A DNA stretch of 64,000 nucleotides from Amycolatopsis pretoriensis (GCF_900107925.1 NZ_FNUJ01000007.1:248001-312000); one strand, 5' to 3'. Shown: positions 39,964 to 49,308, counted from the stretch's first letter. Numbers and translations: made by a program. Notes: generated by a model not told the origin, from the letters alone.

Positions 39964-40018
39964 TGCAAATTGCAGATTCGACACGAGACCGGGTCGGGTA
40001 ATCGGAGCCGTGCGATTA
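39964..40018. promoter_or_regulatory. Candidate operators upstream of the Xre gene
   Basis: TGCAA-A-TTGCA (39964-39974) and TAATCG-n8-CGATTA (39999-40004 and 40013-40018) are two inverted repeats in an AT-richer stretch 70-125 bases before the Xre start. Autoregulation is a reasonable guess. Confidence 0.4.
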
Positions 40019-40089
40019 CTCGACCGTTCATGTTGGATACTGGCAGCAAGCGAACGGCTACGACGCCGTCGACATCCCGGAGGTGCGCC

Positions 40090-40992
40090 ATGGCAAGGGG
40101 ACAGAGCCCCACGGTTCGCCGCCGGAGGCTCGCGGGCGAGCTGCGCAGGCTGCGCGAAGCCGCGGACCTGACGATCGACGAAGTCGGCGAAAAGCTCGAG
40201 TGCTCGGCCTCGAAGATCAGCCGCATCGAGACCGGCCACGTCGGGGTCACCCCGCGTGACGCCCGCGACATGCTGGCCCTCTACGGGATCACCGGCGACG
40301 AGCAGGAGGCGCTCGTCCAGCTGGCCCGGGAGGCCCGCAAGCGCGGCTGGTGGCACGCCTACAACGAGGTCTTCACCGGCACGTTCGTCGGGCTCGAGGC
40401 CGACGCCAGTTCGCTGCGCGCGTTCCAGGCGCTGCTGGTGCCCGGGCTGCTGCAGACCGAGCGCTACGCCCGCGCGGTGATCCGGGCGCTGCGGCCGGAC
40501 GCCGAGGACGCCGAGATCCGCCGCCGCGTCGCCGCCCGGATGGCCCGCCAGGAGCTGCTCTCGGACACCCCGCCGCCGGAGTACTGGGCGGTGATGGACG
40601 AAGCCGTGCTGCGCCGGGTCGTCGACGGTCCCGAGGTGATGGCCGAGCAGCTCTACCGCATGGTCGCGGTCGCCGAGAAGCCGAACGTGACCATCCAGGT
40701 CGTGCCGTTCGGGGCCGGCGCGCACCCGGGCATGGAAGGTCCCTTCCTGATCATGGGGTTCCCCGAGCAGGCCGACCCGGACGTCGTCTACGTCGACGAC
40801 AGCACGTCCAGCGGCCTCTACCTGGAGGAACCCACAGACGTCCGGCGCTACGGGCTGATGTTCGACCATCTGCGCGCGGCCGCACTGAAGCCGGACGACT
40901 CGGTGGACCTGATCGCCGAGGCGGCCGGGCGGTTCGCCGAACAGGCGGCCGTACCGGCTCCGGTGCACCAACTGGAACCGAGGACACAGTAA
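40090..40992 (+). CDS. Xre-family HTH regulator with DUF5753 domain
   Basis: 300 aa. HTH at residues ~18-70 (LRRLREAADLTIDEVGEKLECSASKISRIETG), then the DUF5753 domain: ARKRGWWHAYNEVFTGTFVGLEADA, FQALLVPGLLQTERYARAVI, VVDGPEVMAEQL, and VTIQVVPFGAGAHPGMEGPF. The family is found only in actinobacteria, nearly always next to DUF397 proteins; some (WhiJ-like) control development. GGAGGT lies before the ATG at 40090. The DUF397 gene follows after 12 bases. Confidence 0.9.
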   Translation: MARGQSPTVRRRRLAGELRRLREAADLTIDEVGEKLECSASKISRIETGHVGVTPRDARDMLALYGITGDEQEALVQLAREARKRGWWHAYNEVFTGTFVGLEADASSLRAFQALLVPGLLQTERYARAVIRALRPDAEDAEIRRRVAARMARQELLSDTPPPEYWAVMDEAVLRRVVDGPEVMAEQLYRMVAVAEKPNVTIQVVPFGAGAHPGMEGPFLIMGFPEQADPDVVYVDDSTSSGLYLEEPTDVRRYGLMFDHLRAAALKPDDSVDLIAEAAGRFAEQAAVPAPVHQLEPRTQ

Positions 40993-41004
40993 GGAGTGGG
41001 GACG

Positions 41005-41208
41005 ATGGAAGACGAATTCTCCGGGGCGCGGTGGCGCAAGAGCAGCCACAGCGGCGGCGGCAACGACTGCGTCGAGGTCGCGTTCGTCGACGGTGGGGCC
41101 GCGCTGCGCGACTCGAAGGACCCCGAAGGTGGTGCGTTCCGCCTGCCCGCGTCGGGTTGGCGGGGGCTGCTGGCCGCGGTGCGGCCCGGCGGCCCGGCGC
41201 ACGACTGA
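41005..41208 (+). CDS. DUF397 protein, partner of the Xre regulator
   Basis: 67 aa. Signature GARWRKSSHSGGGNDCVEVAFVDGGAALRDSKDPEG, ending in WRGLLAAVR: a complete DUF397. Genetic work on Streptomyces relatives (WhiJ/BldB-type, Scr1/Scr2) suggests that these small proteins modulate the Xre partner, possibly like a toxin-antitoxin pair. AAGGAG lies 8 bases before the ATG. An intrinsic terminator follows at once. Confidence 0.92.
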   Translation: MEDEFSGARWRKSSHSGGGNDCVEVAFVDGGAALRDSKDPEGGAFRLPASGWRGLLAAVRPGGPAHD

Positions 41209-41217
41209 GGCGCTTGG

Positions 41218-41270
41218 AAGACCCCTTACCCCCGCCGAGCTGGGCTCGACCGGGAGTAAGGGGTCTTTTC
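41218..41270 (+). terminator. Intrinsic terminator after the Xre-DUF397 unit
   Basis: AAGACCCCTTAC (41218-41229) and GTAAGGGGTCTT (41256-41267) pair perfectly over 12 bp, followed by TTTT. The clearest terminator in the window. Confidence 0.85.
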
Positions 41271-41367
41271 GCGCGTAGGGCTGCGTGATCACCCGATGCC
41301 TGAGGTGCCCCCTCAGGACGAACCTGAGTGCTACCAAACCGGAGAACTCGGGAACAAGGGGAACACG

Positions 41368-41574
41368 ATGCACAGCGATCTGATGCTCGACGCGGTCCGC
41401 GCCGAAGCGGCCTACCGGGCCGAGGAACTGCGGAAGGCCGGGCGCAGCGCCTGGGCCGCCCGCGCCCGCCGCGCCGTCCGCCACCTGCGGGCCACGCGGA
41501 CCGACGTCACCGTCCCGGCGCAGGAGCGCCGCGAAGCCGCGCGGGAGACCGCCGGCGTCGAAACCGCCCGGTAA
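41368..41574 (+). CDS. Small hypothetical protein
   Basis: 68 aa: MHSDLMLDAVRAEAAYRAEE at the start, then a strongly basic Ala/Arg-rich helix (AWAARARRAVRHLRATR) and an acidic/Ala tail. Not recognised. AAGGGG lies upstream of the ATG and a CCTGAGG/CCTCAGG hairpin (41299-41317) lies in the leader. Codon use is normal for the genome. Isolated between a terminator and the LuxR gene. Confidence 0.55.
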   Translation: MHSDLMLDAVRAEAAYRAEELRKAGRSAWAARARRAVRHLRATRTDVTVPAQERREAARETAGVETAR

Positions 41575-41615
41575 GGGGCGGCGAGATGGTGTCAATGGCG
41601 ATAAGCGGTCGGAAA

Positions 41616-41638
41616 CTGTCGGTGGGGTGAGCAACAAT
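41616..41638 (+). promoter_or_regulatory. Imperfect PafBC-type motif before the LuxR-ATPase gene
   Basis: CTGTCGGTG (41616-41624), 8 bases, AACAAT (41633-41638): matches the damage motif except for A in place of the first T of TAnnnT. Leaderless geometry would favour the GTG at 41646 over the ATG at 41637. Confidence 0.35.
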
Positions 41639-44600
41639 GCTCCTCGTGCCCCGACTCGGCTCCGGAATCCCGCTCGTCGCCCGTACCCACGAGATGCGAC
41701 GGCTCCGCGCCGCCTTCGCCCGTGCCGAACGCGGCGAGGCCGGCGCGGTGCTGCTCTCGGGGGACGCCGGGGTCGGCAAGACCCGGCTGCTGACCGCGCT
41801 CGCCGAGCACGTCGAGGCGTGCGGTGGGCTGGTGCTCACCGGCCGCTGCATCGACGTCCGCGAAGGCGGTCTTCCTTATCTTCCGTTCGCCGAAGCGCTC
41901 GCCCCGCTGGGCAGCGCGGCGGACCCGGCGGTGGCCGCGGCGGTGCGGCTGCGCCCCGCGCTCGGGCGGCTCCTGCCGCAGGGCCAGGGCGTCGAAGAGC
42001 CCCGCCCGGCCGAACACCCGCCGATGACCTCGAACGACCGGGAGACCATGGTGCGTCCCCGGCCCGAGCAGGATCTCGGTCAGCTGCAGTTGTTCGACGC
42101 GGTACTGGGGGTGCTGACCGAGGTTTCCGAGGCGCGCCCGGTGGTGATCCTGCTGGAGGATCTCCACTGGGCCGACGCCTCGACCCGCAACCTGTTGTCC
42201 TTCCTGCTCAGCCGGCTGCGCGCGCAGCGGCTGCTGGTCGTGGGCAGCTACCGCGAGGAGGACGTGCACCGGCGCCACCCGCTGCGCGGCCTGCTCTCCG
42301 AACTGGTCCGGCTGGCCACCGTCGAGAGCGTCGACCTGCGCCCGTTCGGGGCCGCCGACGCGCGCAAGTTCGTCGAGGCACTGGCCGACGAGCCGATGTC
42401 CGCCGACGTCGTGGCCGACATCGTCGCCCGCTCCCAGGGCAACCCGTTCTTCGCCGAGGAGCTGCTCGCCACCCAGACCGAGTGCAACGACCTGCCCGCC
42501 GGGCTCGCCGAAGTGCTCCTGTCCCGGCTCGAGCGGCTCTCGCCGGACACGCGGCGGGTCGCCCGGGTGATCTCGGTGGCCAACGAGCCGGTGATGCACG
42601 CGGCGCTCGCCGAGGTCTCCGCGCTGGGGGAGCTGGAACTCGACGAGGCCCTGCGCGAAGCCGTCCAGCACCACGTCCTGGTGGTGCTGTCCGACGGCTC
42701 CTACACGTTCCGGCACGCGTTGCTGCAGGAAGCGGTGTACGGCGACCTGCTGCCGGGGGAGCGGTCGCGCACGCACGCCGCGTACGCCGCCCGGATCCTG
42801 GCGCGGCCGCAGGGCCGCGGCCACGACGCGAAGCTGGCCTACCACTCGATGCAGAGCAGCGACCTGGTCACCGCGCTGCCGGCGCTGCTGCGCGCGATGG
42901 ACGAGGCCGAGAAGCTCGGCGCGCCCGGATCGGCGCTGCAGCACGTCGAACAGGCACTGTCCATCTGGGACGCCGTGCCGGCCGCCGACCGGCCCGAGGG
43001 CTTCGACGAGCTGCGGCTGCTGCACGAGGCGTCCTACTTCGCGGGCACGTCCGGCGAACCCGAGCGGGCGGCCGCGTTCGCGCGCTCGGCCACCCAGGCG
43101 CTGACCCCGGAGACGTCGGCCGACCGCGCCGCGAAGACGTGGCGCCGGCTGGCGGAAGCGCTGCTGGCGCTGGAAGGCACCCTGGACGAGGCGGTCGCGG
43201 CGATCGACCGGGCGTGGGACCTGGTGAAGGACACCGAGCCGAGCGGCACCCGTGCGTGGGTGCTCGCCAGCCGGGCCGGGTTCCTCCGGATCCTCGAACA
43301 GCCGGAGGCGGCGCTCGACAGCGCGCGTACCGCGGTCGCCGACGCGCAAGCGGTCGGGGCGGCGGGTGCGGAAGCGTCGGCGCTGGTCACGCTGGGCACG
43401 CTGGCCGACTCGCGGGGCGACGCCACCGAGGCCCGCGAGTGGCTGCGCAAGGCCGAGCAGAAGGCTCGCGATGCCGGAGGACCGAACACCGAGATCCGCG
43501 CGATCTACTTCCTCGCGTTGAGCTACGTCGACCAGGCCGAGTTCGCCGAAGCGCTGGAGCACTCTTCACGCGGCGTCGCGCGGGCCGAGGAAGCCGGGCT
43601 GAGCTGGAGCACCTTCGGGCTCGAACTGCGGGCGGGGCAGCTGGTCCTGCGGTACGTCATGGGCGACTGGCCGGACGAGAGCGCCGGCCGGGCCGGGCGC
43701 GGGGTGTCCAGTGCGGTCGCCGCGCGGATCCAGGCCATCTGGGCGCAGTTCGTCGTGGCCCGCGGCCGGTTCGACGAGGCCGCGAAGCTGATCACCGGGC
43801 TGCGGCAGCACTGGACCGCGGACATGCAGATCCCGCTGTCGGCCGGCGGCGCCGGGATCGAGCTGGCGTACTGGCGCGGTGAGCACGCCGAGGGGGTGCG
43901 CCGGGCCGAGGACACCATCGGCTGGCTGGAGCGAATCGAACCCGGCCTGCTCGCGGGCATCCGGATGGCCGCCCTCGGCGTGTCCGCCGCGGCCGCGCAG
44001 GCCGCCGACGCCCGGGTCCGCGGCGACCAGGCCGCGGCCGGTGCCGCGGTGGCGGCGGGCGAGCGGCTGCTGGCGCACGGCCGGATGTGCTCGGTCGTCG
44101 GGCAACCGCGGTCGGGCACGCTCGGGCCGGAGGGCCGGGCCTGGCTGGCCCGGCTGGAGGCGGCGGCGTCCTGCCTGACCGGCCGGGGCGACGCCCGGAA
44201 GTGGGCGGCCGCCGCGGCGGCGTTCGGCTACGGCGCGGTCTACGAGCAGGCGGTCTGCCGCTGGCACGAGGCCGAAGCGCTGCTCGCGGCGGACGGTGAC
44301 GCGGGCCCGGCGCTCGAAGCGGCCCACGCGGTGGCGGTCCGCCTCGGCGCGATCCCGCTGCGCGACGCGGTCCGCGACCTGGCCCACCGTGCCCGCGTCG
44401 AACTCGCCGGCGCCGAACCCCTGGCGCCGGTGCGCGCGGTGACGGACCCGCTGACCGACCGCGAACGCGACGTCCTGGAGCGCGTGGCGCTCGGCCGGAC
44501 GAACCGTCAGGTCGGCGAGGAGCTGTACATCAGCGAGAAGACGGTCAGCGTCCACTTGTCCCGCGTGATGGCGAAACTCGGCGCGAGCCGGCGCGCGGAG

Positions 44601-44660
44601 GCGGTGGCGATCGCGTACGACCGTGGGCTCCTCACGGCGCCCACGGCCGAACACGCGTGA
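41637..44660 (+). CDS. LuxR-family regulator with AAA ATPase domain (LAL type)
   Basis: 1007 aa. Walker A LLSGDAGVGKTRLLTALAEH (residues ~34-53), Walker B VILLEDLHWADAST, a winged-helix/TPR middle (about 300-900), and a C-terminal LuxR HTH: LTDRERDVLERVALGRTNRQVGEELYISEKTVSVHLSRVMAKLGASRR (about 935-990). This is a STAND-type signal integrator similar to large MalT-like regulators of actinobacteria; the inducer and targets are unknown. ATG 41637 is kept as start, with GTG 41646 as an alternative. Tail to tail with the dehydrogenase. Confidence 0.9.
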   Translation: MLLVPRLGSGIPLVARTHEMRRLRAAFARAERGEAGAVLLSGDAGVGKTRLLTALAEHVEACGGLVLTGRCIDVREGGLPYLPFAEALAPLGSAADPAVAAAVRLRPALGRLLPQGQGVEEPRPAEHPPMTSNDRETMVRPRPEQDLGQLQLFDAVLGVLTEVSEARPVVILLEDLHWADASTRNLLSFLLSRLRAQRLLVVGSYREEDVHRRHPLRGLLSELVRLATVESVDLRPFGAADARKFVEALADEPMSADVVADIVARSQGNPFFAEELLATQTECNDLPAGLAEVLLSRLERLSPDTRRVARVISVANEPVMHAALAEVSALGELELDEALREAVQHHVLVVLSDGSYTFRHALLQEAVYGDLLPGERSRTHAAYAARILARPQGRGHDAKLAYHSMQSSDLVTALPALLRAMDEAEKLGAPGSALQHVEQALSIWDAVPAADRPEGFDELRLLHEASYFAGTSGEPERAAAFARSATQALTPETSADRAAKTWRRLAEALLALEGTLDEAVAAIDRAWDLVKDTEPSGTRAWVLASRAGFLRILEQPEAALDSARTAVADAQAVGAAGAEASALVTLGTLADSRGDATEAREWLRKAEQKARDAGGPNTEIRAIYFLALSYVDQAEFAEALEHSSRGVARAEEAGLSWSTFGLELRAGQLVLRYVMGDWPDESAGRAGRGVSSAVAARIQAIWAQFVVARGRFDEAAKLITGLRQHWTADMQIPLSAGGAGIELAYWRGEHAEGVRRAEDTIGWLERIEPGLLAGIRMAALGVSAAAAQAADARVRGDQAAAGAAVAAGERLLAHGRMCSVVGQPRSGTLGPEGRAWLARLEAAASCLTGRGDARKWAAAAAAFGYGAVYEQAVCRWHEAEALLAADGDAGPALEAAHAVAVRLGAIPLRDAVRDLAHRARVELAGAEPLAPVRAVTDPLTDRERDVLERVALGRTNRQVGEELYISEKTVSVHLSRVMAKLGASRRAEAVAIAYDRGLLTAPTAEHA

Positions 44661-44663
44661 GGG

Positions 44664-46274
44664 TCAGCGCGGCAGCCGGCGCAGGGCCTTGAGGCCGAAC
44701 GTCATGCCGCGCGACCACAGCGAACCCGGCACCCGCTTCGGCGGCCGCAGCGCCAGTCCGCGCTGCAGCGCGATCGACTGGGACTCGGTGTACTTCAGCA
44801 GGCCTTCGGAGCCGTTGCGGCGCCCGACCCCCGAGTCCTTCATGCCGCCCATCGGGACGCCGACGCTGCCGAACGTCGCGGCGTACCCCTCGTTGACGTT
44901 GACCGTCCCGGCTTTCAGCCGCGCCGCGACCTCCCAGCCCGCGCGGCCGTTGCGCGACCAGACACTCGCGTTGAGCCCGAACGGCGTGTCGTTGGCGCGG
45001 TCGATGGCGTCGGTGACGTCGGTGTAGCCGTAGATCGAGACGACCGGCCCGAACGTCTCGTCCGCGAACGGCGCCATGTCCGGGGTGACGCCGGAAAGGA
45101 CGGTCGGCTCGTAGAACAGCGGCCCGAGGTCCGGCCGGGCGCGGCCGCCGGTGAGCACCGACGCGCCCTTCGCGCGGGCGTCCTCGACGTGCGCCGACAC
45201 CGCGGCGAGCTGCTCTTGCGAGGTCAGCGACCCCATCTGGGCGTGGTAGTCCAGCGCGCCGCCGAGCTTCACCGCCGCGGTCCGCGCGACGAACGCGCGG
45301 GTGAACTCGTCGCGGATGTCCTCGTGGACGTAGATCCGCTCGACCGACACGCACAGCTGGCCCGCCGAGGAGAAGCAAGCGGTCACCGCGCCCGTGGCGG
45401 CCTTCGCGATGTCGGCGTCGGGCAGCACGATCATCGGGTTCTTGCCGCCGAGCTCCAGCGAGTACGACGTCAGCCGCTTCGCCACCTGCCCGGCCAGCTC
45501 CTTGCCGGTCGGCGTGGAACCGGTGAAGCACAGGTAGTCGGACTCCTCGACCAGCGCCGTGCCGATCTTCGAGCCGCGGCCGAGCACGATCTGCCACGTC
45601 CCGGCCGGCAGCCCGGCTTCCTCGGCGAGCTCGTGCAGCCACAGCGCCGACAGCGCGGTCTGGTTGTCCGGCTTCTGCACGACGGCGTTGCCCGCGGCCA
45701 GCGCCGGCAGGACGTCCATCGCGGTGAGGGCGAGGGGGTAGTTCCACGGCGAGATGACGCCGACGACGCCCTTGGGGTGGCGGATCTCGCCGGCGCGGGT
45801 CAGGCCGGGGATGACCCCGGCGACCCGGCGCGGGGCGAGGATCTTCGCCGCGTGCTTGCCGTAGTAGGCGGCGACCAGGGCCGTCGCGCTGACCTCGTCG
45901 AACGCGTCGAGTCGCGCTTTGCCCGCCTCGACCTGGACCAGGTCGAGGACCTCGTCCTGCTTGGCCAGCACGAGGTCGTGCAGCCGGGTGAGGACGCGGG
46001 CGCGGTCGGCGGGGGAGCGGTCCGCCCAGGCCCGCTGGGCCGTGCGGGCGCTCCCGAACACCGCGCGGACGTCGGCGTCGGTGGCCTGGGGCAGCGTCGC
46101 GATCGGCTGCCCGGTGAAGGGCGCGTGCATGCGGATCGGCGCCGAGTCGGCGCCCCCGGCCACGCGGGCGACGAGCTGGGCCGCCCGCGCCGAGCCGGGC
46201 GCCCCGGCGACCCCGCCGACGGTCGGCGGCAACGGGGTGTCTTCGATGGCGTTCGCGGGGGTCGTGCTGGTCAT
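44664..46274 (-). CDS. gabD2: Succinate-semialdehyde dehydrogenase, GabD2 type
   Basis: 536 aa aldehyde dehydrogenase. GVISPWNYPLAL, VVQKPDNQTALSALW, FTGSTPTGKELAGQVAKRL, the catalytic Glu in SLELGGKNPMIVL and Cys in SSAGQLCVSVERIYV are intact. The N-terminal extension and overall layout fit the Rv1731 (GabD2) type, which oxidises succinate semialdehyde. The ATG at 46274 has GGAG six bases upstream. An inverted repeat (46328-46355) lies in its promoter. Confidence 0.87.
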   Translation of the reverse strand: MTSTTPANAIEDTPLPPTVGGVAGAPGSARAAQLVARVAGGADSAPIRMHAPFTGQPIATLPQATDADVRAVFGSARTAQRAWADRSPADRARVLTRLHDLVLAKQDEVLDLVQVEAGKARLDAFDEVSATALVAAYYGKHAAKILAPRRVAGVIPGLTRAGEIRHPKGVVGVISPWNYPLALTAMDVLPALAAGNAVVQKPDNQTALSALWLHELAEEAGLPAGTWQIVLGRGSKIGTALVEESDYLCFTGSTPTGKELAGQVAKRLTSYSLELGGKNPMIVLPDADIAKAATGAVTACFSSAGQLCVSVERIYVHEDIRDEFTRAFVARTAAVKLGGALDYHAQMGSLTSQEQLAAVSAHVEDARAKGASVLTGGRARPDLGPLFYEPTVLSGVTPDMAPFADETFGPVVSIYGYTDVTDAIDRANDTPFGLNASVWSRNGRAGWEVAARLKAGTVNVNEGYAATFGSVGVPMGGMKDSGVGRRNGSEGLLKYTESQSIALQRGLALRPPKRVPGSLWSRGMTFGLKALRRLPR

Positions 46275-46327
46275 GACGTCTCCGTTCCGCGGCGTCCGGA
46301 GGTCCGGGCGCGACGCCGCGCAGGGGT

Positions 46328-46355
46328 TACCGACGAGTACACCATACCGTCGGTA
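46328..46355. promoter_or_regulatory. Inverted repeat upstream of gabD2
   Basis: TACCGACG (46328-46335) and CGTCGGTA (46348-46355), a perfect 8-bp inverted pair with 12 bases between, the second part of the smaller palindrome TACCG-T-CGGTA. Looks like a TetR- or GntR-type operator. Confidence 0.45.
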
Positions 46356-46386
46356 CGTCAGATGTCCAGCCTGATATGAATATCTT

Positions 46387-47349
46387 TCACGTATTGGGTG
46401 GATTCAGCGGCGGGAGCTGGTAGTTCGGCTCGGTCGGGTCCTGCTTCGGCGGCGGGTGGGCCTGCGTCGCGCCGCCGTAGGGGTCTTCGAGCCGCGCCGA
46501 CAACCCGCCGGGCTGCGACGGCTCCCCGGACTGCGCCGGGAAGGGCTGCGAAGGCGGGCCGCTCTGCGCCGGGAACGGCTGGGACGGCGGCGCGGCGGGG
46601 TAGGGCTGCTGCGCCGGGTACGGGGGCTGCGCGCCGGTGTACGGCTGCTGCGGGAACTGCTGCTGCGGCGGTCCCGGGTACGGCCTCGGCTGCTGCTGGT
46701 ACGGCCCGCCGTACGGCCCCGGCAGCCCGGCCGGCGCGGTGGCGGGCGCCTGCCGTCCGGCCAGCGCCGCGAGGACCAGCGTCACCGCGGCCAGCGCGCC
46801 GCCGCCGAGCAGGACCCAGAACCCGAGGCCGGTCGAGTAGAGCGACTTGAGCGTCTGGTCGTCGGACTCGTAGCTCAACGTCGCCGAGACGTCCATGCCG
46901 AGCATCCACACCGCCGCGGCCACGCCCGCGCCACCGGCCACCAGCGCCGTCCGGGCACCCGAGCGCACCCCGTTGCCCGCCGAGCGCCGCGCCCCCGCGA
47001 ACGCCAGGCCGGCGCCGGCCAGCAGCACCAGCGCGCCGGCCGAGAGCGGGATCCCGTAGCGCGCGACGTGGGTGTTCTCGTAGAACTTCCTGGCTTCGTC
47101 GCCGGGTTCGACGGCGAACGAGCGCGACCAGGCGCTGATCGTCTGGCTGCTCTCCGTCTTGCCGCTCACGACCTGCTCGAACTTGGTCTGCGGCAGGAAC
47201 GACCCGGCCAGCACGACGATCGCGGCGAGGACACCGACGATCGCGGCGACGAGCCGCAGGCGCGCGCCGGCGTCGGCGGGCGGCCGTGGCGGTTGCGGCG
47301 GCTGCCCCGGGGGAGGGCCGTAGGGGTTCTGGTACGGCGTCGCGGTCAC
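46387..47349 (-). CDS. Proline-rich membrane protein
   Basis: 320 aa, not recognised. A short Pro-rich N-terminus, four predicted transmembrane helices (about residues 31-52, 97-120, 134-155 and 178-203), and a long cytoplasmic tail of Pro/Gln/Tyr repeats (PYPGPPQQQFPQQP, and PSQPFPAQSG twice in tandem). The loop between helices 1 and 2 carries KTESSQTISAWSRSFAVEPGDE. Such tails occur in actinobacterial envelope proteins. The GTG at 47349 has GGAGGGG upstream. Monocistronic. Confidence 0.75.
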   Translation of the reverse strand: MTATPYQNPYGPPPGQPPQPPRPPADAGARLRLVAAIVGVLAAIVVLAGSFLPQTKFEQVVSGKTESSQTISAWSRSFAVEPGDEARKFYENTHVARYGIPLSAGALVLLAGAGLAFAGARRSAGNGVRSGARTALVAGGAGVAAAVWMLGMDVSATLSYESDDQTLKSLYSTGLGFWVLLGGGALAAVTLVLAALAGRQAPATAPAGLPGPYGGPYQQQPRPYPGPPQQQFPQQPYTGAQPPYPAQQPYPAAPPSQPFPAQSGPPSQPFPAQSGEPSQPGGLSARLEDPYGGATQAHPPPKQDPTEPNYQLPPLNPPNT

Positions 47350-47433
47350 GGAAACTCCCCTCCATCGGGGGGATTGGACCACGAATCCGCCGGGCGGATA
47401 AGGGGTATTCCAGCCCTTGCGGTGCCCCGCTGG

Positions 47434-48051
47434 TCAGCTTGGCGCAGTGGCTGCGTCCTGGTAGAGCAGGACGGCGATCCGCTTCCACTCTTCCAGCAGC
47501 TGCCGGCGCCGGTTCGGGTCGCCGCCGAGCTCGGCGTCCAGCGCCAGCCCGCGGGTCAGGTTCACGGTGAGCCAGAACAGCATCTCGGCGCGTTCGGGCG
47601 GCAGCTCGCCGGCGACCTGGGTGACGTGCTCGAGCGTGGCGCGTCCGAGCGCGCGGTCGACCGGGCGGATGGCCGCGCGCAGCTCGGGATCGGTGCGGGC
47701 GGCGACCCACAGCTCGGTGACGGCGGTCGAGAGCGTGCCCGAGTAGCCGGTCCAGAGCAGGTCGATCGCCGCGGCGACGCCGGTGCCGCCGCTGGGCAGC
47801 TCGTCCAGCGAAGCGGCGAGCTGGCGCCGCAGCTTGGTCGTCAAGTGCTCGACGGCGGCCGCCATCAGCTCGGCCTTCGCGGTGAAGTGGTGCTGCACGG
47901 CACCCTTCGACACGCCCGCCCGGGCGCAGATCTCCTGCACCGACGTGCGCGCGTACCCGACGTCGACCAGGCAGTCGATGGTCGCGTCGAGCAGCGCCGT
48001 GCGGGTCTGTTCGCGCCGCTGCGCCTGGGTCCGGTGCGCCGTCTCGGTCAC
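47434..48051 (-). CDS. TetR-family regulator
   Basis: 205 aa. The HTH is RTALLDATIDCLVDVGYARTSVQEICARAGVSKGAVQHHFTAKAELMAAAV. It is divergent from an acyl-CoA dehydrogenase and CoA-transferase/racemase, so the ligand is probably an acyl-CoA, as in FadR/KstR-like regulators. GTG start at 48051. The 94-base divergent gap contains tacctacaggccggtacggatgta, an imperfect dyad that could be the operator. Confidence 0.87.
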   Translation of the reverse strand: MTETAHRTQAQRREQTRTALLDATIDCLVDVGYARTSVQEICARAGVSKGAVQHHFTAKAELMAAAVEHLTTKLRRQLAASLDELPSGGTGVAAAIDLLWTGYSGTLSTAVTELWVAARTDPELRAAIRPVDRALGRATLEHVTQVAGELPPERAEMLFWLTVNLTRGLALDAELGGDPNRRRQLLEEWKRIAVLLYQDAATAPS

Positions 48052-48145
48052 CGCGGCCTCCCTGCTTTACCTACAGGCCGGTACGGATGTACATTCCGCA
48101 GAGAACTTACATGCTGATCGTCATGTTTTCCAGCAGGAGGGTCCC

Positions 48146-49297
48146 GTGCCGCTTCAACTCCCCAAGAGCTCCTGGATGACCACCGAGCTCGAAGACCTCC
48201 GCGAGCTGTCGCGGTCGTTCCTGCAGAAGGAGGCCGTGCCGCACCAGGAGCGCTGGGCGGCCGAGAAGAAGGTCGACCGCGAGCTGTGGACCAAGGCCGG
48301 CGACGTCGGCCTGCTCTGCCTGTCGATCCCCGAGGAGTACGGCGGGGGCGGCGGCACGTTCGCGCACGAGGCCGTCCTCTACGAGGAGCAGGCCCGTTCC
48401 GGCGACAGCGCGTGGGGCGTCACCGTCCACAACGGAATCGTCGCGCACTACCTGCTCGCCTACGCTTCGGAAGAGAAGAAGCGCGAATGGCTGCCGAAGA
48501 TGGCCAGCGGCGAGCTGGTCGGCGCGGTCGCCATGACCGAGCCCGGCACCGGCTCGGACCTGCAGGGCATCAAGACGCGCGCGGTCCGCGACGGCGACCA
48601 CTACGTGATCAACGGCGCGAAGACGTTCATCACCAACGGTTTGCACGCCGGCCTGGTCGTCGTCGCGGTGAAGACCGACCCGGACGCGGGCGCCCAGGGC
48701 GTCTCGCTGATCGTGGTCGAGACGGACACGCCGGGCTTCCGCCGCGGCCGCGTGCTCGACAAGGTCGGCCTCAAGGGCCAGGACACCGCCGAGCTGTTCT
48801 TCGACGACGTCCGCGTGCCCGCCGCCAACCTGCTCGGCGACGCCGAAGGCCAGGGCTTCTTCCAGCTGATGCTGCAGCTGCCACAGGAACGGCTGATCAT
48901 CGCCGTCACCGCGGTGGCTGGGCTGGAGGCCGCGGTCGACCTCACGCTCGAGTACACGAAGGAGCGCACGGCGTTCGGCCGGCCGATCTTCGGCTTCCAG
49001 AACACGAAGTTCAAGCTCGCCGAGGCCGCCACCGAAGCCGCGGTGTCGCGCGCGTTCCTCGACCAGTGCATCGAACGGCACCTCAAGGGCGAGCTCGACG
49101 TCCAGGGCGCGGCGATGGCGAAGCTGTGGACGACCGAGCGCGTCAACAAGGTGATCGACGACTGCGTGCAGCTCTTCGGCGGCTACGGCTACATGACCGA
49201 GTACCCGATCGCGCGTGCCTGGGCCGACGTCCGCATCTCGCGGATCTTCGGCGGCACCAGCGAGATCATGAAGGAAATCATCTCCCGCTCGCTCTGA
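48146..49297 (+). CDS. Acyl-CoA dehydrogenase
   Basis: 383 aa. FAD motifs AVAMTEPGTGSDLQGIKT and YVINGAKTFITNG, and the C-terminal signature QLFGGYGYMTEYPIARAWADVRISRIFGGTSEIMKEII. It oxidises acyl-CoA to enoyl-CoA. The GTG at 48146 has AGGAGG six bases upstream. It is followed after 11 bases by an AMACR-type gene; such a pair suits branched-chain or 2-methyl acyl-CoA breakdown. Confidence 0.93.
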   Translation: MPLQLPKSSWMTTELEDLRELSRSFLQKEAVPHQERWAAEKKVDRELWTKAGDVGLLCLSIPEEYGGGGGTFAHEAVLYEEQARSGDSAWGVTVHNGIVAHYLLAYASEEKKREWLPKMASGELVGAVAMTEPGTGSDLQGIKTRAVRDGDHYVINGAKTFITNGLHAGLVVVAVKTDPDAGAQGVSLIVVETDTPGFRRGRVLDKVGLKGQDTAELFFDDVRVPAANLLGDAEGQGFFQLMLQLPQERLIIAVTAVAGLEAAVDLTLEYTKERTAFGRPIFGFQNTKFKLAEAATEAAVSRAFLDQCIERHLKGELDVQGAAMAKLWTTERVNKVIDDCVQLFGGYGYMTEYPIARAWADVRISRIFGGTSEIMKEIISRSL

Positions 49298-49308
49298 AAG
49301 GACCGACC

